DNA of 64,000 nucleotides, taken from NCBI GenBank assembly GCA_009731375.1, contig BJOX01000371.1, forward strand, positions 89,437 to 153,436, read 5' to 3'. This document shows, in pieces, positions 52,257 to 64,000 of this stretch; position 1 is the stretch's first letter; the number at the start of each line of letters is the position of its first letter. The DNA comes from Paulinella micropora (Eukaryota; Cercozoa; Imbricatea; Euglyphida). The notes below the pieces were generated by a model. That model was not told the origin of the DNA, did no database searches, and saw only the letters and a list, made by a program, of their open reading frames with translations. The position numbers were made by a program, and so were the translations under genes.

Positions 52257-52489
52257 TTGGACACCGTGATAGCCCAGTGGTCAAGTTCTACCATCTGGGC
52301 CCTGTCGCCAGTTCGATTCCCGTCGGTGCCACCAGTATTTTCATTGAACATACCGGTCCGTCTGGAAGTGTCGGAACTGCCCTTGCGGGGGTGTCATTAG
52401 AGCCTATCGTCAATTCTTCGTACTCCCCTCACGGGTGAGACGATGGAGGCGCATGTGCAGATTTGCATCAGCCATTGACAGAGAAGCAC

Positions 52490-52490
<1 letters not shown>
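52256..52490 (+). mobile_element. tRNA-derived SINE (family A), full length
   Basis: 235 bp. A box TAGCCCAGTGG at 52270-52280 and B box AGTTCGATTCC at 52310-52320, 40 bp apart, followed by GGTGCCACCA where a tRNA would end. Then a ~150-bp body and (ATT)n tail. The D-stem cannot pair, so it is not a working tRNA gene. Pol III transcription is inferred from the boxes. Confidence 0.8.
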
Positions 52491-52561
<71 letters not shown>

Positions 52562-52594
52562 TATAGGCTTCCTCAGACTATTATTACTATTATA

Positions 52595-52629
<35 letters not shown>

Positions 52630-52718
52630 TACTACTACTACTATTACTATTACTTTTACTGTTACTATGATTATTATTATTATCATTATTAGTATTATTA
52701 TTATTATTATTATTATTA

Positions 52719-52768
<50 letters not shown>

Positions 52769-52817
52769 GTTATTATTATTATTATTATTATTACTATTAT
52801 TATTATAAGTAGTAGTA

Positions 52818-52886
<69 letters not shown>

Positions 52887-52915
52887 TCATGATCATGATT
52901 GTTTCTATAAGACTA
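52491..52915. repeat. (ATT)n, (ACT)n and (AGT)n tracts
   Basis: Trinucleotide repeats; sequence GCTTCCTCAGAC interrupts at about 52567. Confidence 0.95.
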
Positions 52916-52954
52916 AATGCTTTCTGTATCTAACTTGCTGTATGAACCGTAATC

Positions 52955-53370
52955 TTCTTCTTCTTCTTCTTCTTCTTCTTCTTCTTCTTCTTCTTCTTCT
53001 TCTTCTTCTTCTTCTTCTTCTTCTTCTTCTTCTTCTCCTTCTTCTTCTTCTTCTTCCTCTTCCTCTTCCTCTTCCTCTTTCCTCTTTCTCTTTCCTCTTC
53101 CTCTTCCTCTCCTCCTCCTCCTCCTCGTCCTCCTTTTCCTTCTTCTTCTTCTTCTTCTTATTCTTCTTCTTCTTCTTCTTCTTCTTTTCCTCCTCCTCCT
53201 CCTCCTCCTCCTTCTTCTTCTTCTTCTTCTTCTTCTTCTTCTTCTTCTTCTTCTTCTTCTTCTTTGCCTTCGTCTTCTTCGTCTTCTTCTTCTTTTCCTC
53301 CTCCTGCTCCTCTCCTCCTCCTCCCCCTCCTCCTCCTCCTCCTCTTCTTCCTCCTTCTCTGTTTGCATGT
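52955..53370. repeat. (CTT)n/(CTC)n pyrimidine tract
   Basis: About 400 bp with almost no purines on the plus strand; a mirror-repeat, triplex-prone sequence. It lies upstream of the candidate exon at 53.44 kb on the sense strand. Confidence 0.95.
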
Positions 53371-53440
53371 TATGCATATTTGTATTCATATGTATATACA
53401 TCTTTATATGCGTATGTATATCATGTACCACTCTCCACAG

Positions 53441-53476
53441 GCCTCTTCTCTATGTACACACGGACAAGTCCAGGCG
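53441..53476 (+). CDS. Candidate 36-nt exon of the plus-strand gene
   Basis: Acceptor CTCTCCACAG, donor CAGGCG|GTTTGT. All three frames are open (for example PLLYVHTDKSRR or ASSLCTHGQVQA), and 36 nt does not change phase. The island is clearly non-repetitive between CTT tracts. Confidence 0.4.
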
Positions 53477-53513
53477 GTTTGTATGCTATGCTCACTAGAA
53501 ACTAAGAAACTTT

Positions 53514-53659
53514 TTTCTTCTTCTTCTTCTTCTTCTTCTTCTTCTTCTTCTTCTTCTACTACTACTACTACTTCTTCTTCTTCTTCTTCTTCCTCCTCCT
53601 CCTCCTTCCCCCCCTCCCCCGTCCCTTCTCTGCTTTCTTCTTCCTCCTCCTCCTCCTCC

Positions 53660-53692
<33 letters not shown>

Positions 53693-54396
53693 GCTTCTTC
53701 TTCTCCTCGATCCTTTTCTCGTGTCCTGTCTTCTTCATCTTCTTCTTCTTCTTCTTCTTCTTCTTCTTCTTCTTCTCCTCCTCCTCCTCCTCCTCCTCCT
53801 CCTTCTTCTTCACCTCGATCTTCTCGTCCTCCTCCGCCTTCGTCTCCTCGTTCTTCTTCCTCAACTCATTTTTCTCATTTTTCTTCTTCTACTCCTCGAT
53901 CTTCTTCTTCTTCTTCTTCTTCTTCTTCTTCTTCTTCTTCTTCTTCGTCTTCTTCTTCGTCTTCTTCTTCCTCTTCTTCTTCCTCCTCCTCCTCCTCCTC
54001 TTCTTCTCCTTCGTCTTCCTCTTCCTCTTCCTCTTCCTCTTCCTCCTCCTCCTCCTCCTCCTCCTCCTCCTCCTCCTCCTCCTTTTCTTCTTCCTCTCGT
54101 CCTCCTCCTCCTTCATCTCCTCGTGGTAAGAAAACTTCCTCCCCCTCCTGCACCCCCCCCTCCTCCTCCTCTTTCCCCTCTCGCACTTCCTCCGTCTACA
54201 CCTTCTCTACCTCCTCTTTCTCTTCCTCCACCTCCTCCTCATCCCCCGCATCGTCCCCCGCAAGGCAGCCCAGCCAATCCAACCCACAACATCAAGCACT
54301 TCCTCACCCAGTCTTTGACTCCCTGCACAGAGAAGTGCCTCCATCACCCTCTTCGCCCCCTCCCCCCATCCCCTCCCCCCAACACCACAAAACAAG
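53514..54396 (+). CDS. Ser/Pro-rich exon with uncertain start
   Basis: The end is firm: ACAAAACAAG|GTAAGA donor, phase 2. The last ~270 nt read non-repetitively (SSPARQPSQSNPQHQALPHP, then LHREVPPSPSSPPPP). Further left the frame becomes poly-Ser encoded by (TCT/TCC)n, and no acceptor can be singled out in the pyrimidine tract, so the exon may start anywhere from about 53.5 to 54.13 kb. Confidence 0.5.
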
Positions 54397-54414
54397 GTAA
54401 GAAATCACTTTTAC

Positions 54415-54457
<43 letters not shown>

Positions 54458-54483
54458 TTAAAATATATATATATATATTATTT

Positions 54484-54539
<56 letters not shown>

Positions 54540-54660
54540 TTCATTTATTTATTTATTCATTTATTTATTCATTCATTTATTTATTTACATATTTACTTAT
54601 TCATTTATTTATTTATTTATTTTTTTATTTATTTTATTTATTTTATTTATTTTATTTATT

Positions 54661-54723
<63 letters not shown>

Positions 54724-54734
54724 TTCATTTATTA

Positions 54735-54783
<49 letters not shown>

Positions 54784-54800
54784 TCTCCCTCCTCTACCAG
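54397..54800. repeat. Intron of ATT, (TATT)n/(TTTA)n and CT tracts
   Basis: Ends (CT)n...CCTCTACCAG, an excellent acceptor for the next exon. Confidence 0.9.
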
Positions 54801-54889
54801 CGATCAACCACAACAATACGTCCGTGTCAACTCCTCCACCTTCCCTCCCCCTCCCTCCCCCTTCCGCGACGAAACGTTCGCACTACCCG
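54801..54889 (+). CDS. Exon: DQPQQYVRVNSSTFPPPPSP
   Basis: 89 nt, phase 2 in and phase 1 out: acceptor CCTCTACCAG, donor CTACCCG|GTAAGT (perfect U1 match). Continues FRDETFALP. A second frame is also open across the first exons, but is less protein-like. Confidence 0.8.
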
Positions 54890-54952
54890 GTAAGTTGTCC
54901 ACAAATTCTTCCGGAATACCCGGTATTTTTCCCACAAATACTTCCGAAATAG

Positions 54953-55010
54953 ACCTCGACCTACCACCTCCTCCCCCGGATGGCCCACCCGCGCCCTACT
55001 ACTCCGATAG
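54953..55010 (+). CDS. Exon: LDLPPPPPDGPPAPYYSD
   Basis: 58 nt, phase 1 in and phase 2 out: acceptor TTCCGAAATAG, donor CCGATAG|GTATGT. The preceding intron is only 63 nt and contains two copies of ACAAAT(T/A)CTTCCG(G/A)AATA. Its donor opens directly into (TATG)n. Confidence 0.8.
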
Positions 55011-55456
55011 GTATGTATGTATGCATGTATGTACGTATGTATGTAGGTAGGTAGGTAGGCAGGTAGGTAAGTATGTATGTATGTATGTATGTGTGTTTGT
55101 GTGTGTGTGTGTGTGTGTTTGTGTGTGTGTGTGCATGTATGTATGTATGTATGTATGTATGTATGTCGTGTATGTATGTATGTATGTATGTATGTATGTA
55201 TGTATGTATGTAGGTAGGTAGGTAGGTATGTAGGTAGGTAAGTTTGTATGTATGTATGTGTGTAGGTATGTATGTATGTAAGTAAGTATGTATGTAGGTA
55301 TGTATGTAGGTATGTAAGTATGTATGTATGTATGTATGTATGTATGTATGTATGTATATATGTACGCATGTATGTAGGTATGCATGTATGTATGTATGTA
55401 CGTATGTATGTATATTTCTGTATGTTTCTGTATTTTCTGTATTTTATATACGTTAG
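55011..55456. repeat. (TATG)n, (GGTA)n and GT tracts
   Basis: Intron; no echo copies seen. Ends TATACGTTAG. Confidence 0.9.
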
Positions 55457-55589
55457 GTCCTTCCCCTCCGCTTCCCCATCGCCGCCGGATGATACGGCCG
55501 ATTTTGCGGGAAGTGATACGGCCGATTTCGCGGGAAGTTTTTCCGAGAAGCACGTGCGGCCCGGCCAGGTGTTGCGCCGACCGGGAGAG
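55457..55589 (+). CDS. Exon with tandem DTADFAGS repeat
   Basis: 133 nt, phase 2 in and phase 0 out: acceptor TACGTTAG, donor GGGAGAG|GTATGT. Starts SFPSASPSPPD, then DTADFAGS twice, then EKHVRPGQVLRRPGE. Ser/Pro/Asp-rich, probably disordered. Its end is echoed twice downstream (55758-55785, 56031-56064). Confidence 0.8.
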
Positions 55590-55703
55590 GTATGTATGTA
55601 TGTATGTATGTATGTATGTATGTATGTACGTATGTATGTACGTATGTATGTATATATGTATGTAATGTATGTATGTATGTATAAACGACTATGTATATGT
55701 GTG

Positions 55704-55734
<31 letters not shown>

Positions 55735-56225
55735 TGTATTGTAATGTAATGTAATGTAAGGCCGGGAGAGGTCTCGCCTTGTGTATGTATGTATGTATGT
55801 ATGTAATGTAATGTAATGTAATGTAATGTAATGTAATGTAATGTAATGTAATGTAATGTCATGTTATGTTATGTTAAGTTATGTTATGTTATGTTATGTT
55901 ATGTAATGTAATGTAATGTGATGTGATGTGATGTAATGTGATGTGATGTGATGTAATGTAATGTAATGTAATGTAATGTGATGTAATGTGATGTAATGTA
56001 ATGTAATGTAATGTAATGTAATATAATGTAACAAGTGTTGCGCCGGCCGGGAGAGGGCTCGCCTAGTTTATGTATGTATCTATGTATCTATGCATCTATG
56101 TATGTATGTATGTATGTATGTAATGTAATGTAATGTAATGTAATGTAATGTAATGTAGTGTAAAGTAATGTAATGCAATGTAATGTAATGTAATGTAATG
56201 TAACGTAACGTGATGTAATGTATGT
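55590..56225. repeat. (TATG)n and pentameric (AATGT)n with two donor-side echoes
   Basis: Echoes GGCCGGGAGAG|GTCTCGCC and GTTGCGCCGGCCGGGAGAG, the second with GG in place of GT. (TAATG)n occupies about 55730-56220. Confidence 0.85.
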
Positions 56226-56300
56226 ACGTACGTATGTACGTATGCATGCATGCACGTATATATGCATGTGTTTGTCTCTTTTTCTTTCTTTTCTTTCTTT

Positions 56301-56332
<32 letters not shown>

Positions 56333-56450
56333 TCCTTCCTTCCTTCCTTCCTTTCCTTTCCTTTCCTTTCTTTTCCTTTCTTTCCTTTCCTTTCTTTCAT
56401 TTCCTTTCCTTTCTTTCTTTCTTTCTTTCTTTTTTCTTTCTTTCTTTCTT

Positions 56451-56537
<87 letters not shown>

Positions 56538-56608
56538 TCCCCCCTCAAATCTACATCCATGTATACATGTACATACATACATACATACATACGTAGGTAT
56601 ATAGCGAG
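56226..56608. repeat. TTTC, TTCC, CT and TA tracts
   Basis: Simple repeat; pyrimidine-rich on the sense strand, ahead of the 56.6 kb exon. Confidence 0.9.
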
Positions 56609-56698
56609 GTGTTCAACAACAACACGCAAACAGGGGTCAGACAAAGAAAATGGGACGAAGCAAACATAAGTACAAACAGTATGTGCGAAGAGTGTGAG
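56609..56698 (+). CDS. Exon: [20 protein letters not shown]
   Basis: 90 nt, 30 codons, phase 0 in and out: acceptor ATATAGCGAG (an alternative AG lies 4 nt upstream), donor TGTGAG|GTAACA. Ends [11 protein letters not shown] possible donor-side echo lies at 57015-57050 (TTTGTGAG|GTCACA). Confidence 0.75.
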
Positions 56699-56701
56699 GT
56701 A

Positions 56702-57911
<1,210 letters not shown>

Positions 57912-58030
57912 AACCTTCAGACTGCATACATTCTAAGCTTAGTGCTTCCTCCCAGCCCGCTACCCAGCCTCCGTCTGGAGGCGGGGTGGAATGATGCCTA
58001 TGTCTTCGGATATGCAGAGCTGATAGACCA
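57912..58030 (+). CDS. Candidate exon or acceptor-side echo, no donor
   Basis: After GTGTAG the phase 0 frame stays open, with [18 protein letters not shown] and [19 protein letters not shown]. No GT donor follows before TATC repeat. By the echo rule it could be an acceptor-side fragment of an exon lying beyond the window. In another frame GTGGAATGA would give a stop, so a terminal exon is an alternative. Confidence 0.45.

Positions 58031-64000
<5,970 letters not shown>

Noticed and set aside
52256-52330. Functional tRNA gene
   Set aside because: Box motifs are present, but the D-stem does not pair, the acceptor stem has an extra base, and the unit recurs with a SINE body and ATT tail.

Overview
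This is nuclear DNA from a eukaryote whose genome is extremely rich in simple repeats. Most of the 64 kb consists of tetranucleotide tracts (CATA/TATG, GATA/TATC, GGTA, GGAT, GAAA) plus TA, CA, GA, ATT, ACT and CTT tracts, assembly gaps and short dispersed elements. There are no bacterial-type operons. Nearly all long open frames are artefacts, because TATG, CATA and TATC repeats contain no stop codon in any frame. Spliceosomal introns, tRNA-derived SINE-like elements, MITE-like elements and degenerate TTAGGG-like arrays fit a protist or alga. A repeat-rich green alga is a guess; I cannot name the species.

The coding content is hidden in very short exons. On the minus strand I read 29 exons (34 to 187 nt) from about 46.2 kb down to 2.8 kb. 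Each has a recognisable acceptor and donor, and the reading phase agrees across nearly every join. From the exon at 33.4 kb to the one at 2.8 kb, 25 exons give about 613 uninterrupted codons. They encode an acidic N-terminal part, a long coiled coil, a proline-rich exon and a more globular C-terminal part that runs off the left edge. One exon pair reads [13 protein letters not shown], resembling the CC1/HAP1_N box of dynein adaptors such as TRAK, HAP1 and BICD. That identity is an inference.

On the plus strand a second gene runs rightwards from about 53.4 kb: a Ser/Pro-rich exon, then exons at 54.8, 55.0, 55.5 and 56.6 kb and a possible one at 57.9 kb. The two genes diverge, with 46.2-52.9 kb between them filled by SINE-like units with (ATT)n tails.

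The most striking feature is what I call splice-junction echoes. Most intact exons are accompanied by arrays of partial copies of themselves, separated by simple repeat. Copies upstream of the exon (in its 5' intron) carry the acceptor and the exon's first part. Copies downstream carry the exon's last part and the donor. Where both kinds share one intron they occupy separate zones. The rule holds for exons of both genes with one clear exception (19.7 kb). I know of no description of this pattern.

Region by region: 0-5.4 kb, echo arrays around the 2.8 kb exon; 5.4-9 kb, proline-rich and nearby exons; 9-25 kb, coiled-coil exons with echoes, a MITE-like element, three copies of a ~510 bp repeat and TTAGGG-like DNA; 25-33.5 kb, acidic and linker exons; 33.5-39 kb, a large gap and the N-terminal exons; 39-52.5 kb, interspersed ATT-tailed elements; 53-57 kb, plus-strand exons; 57-64 kb, higher-order TATC array.
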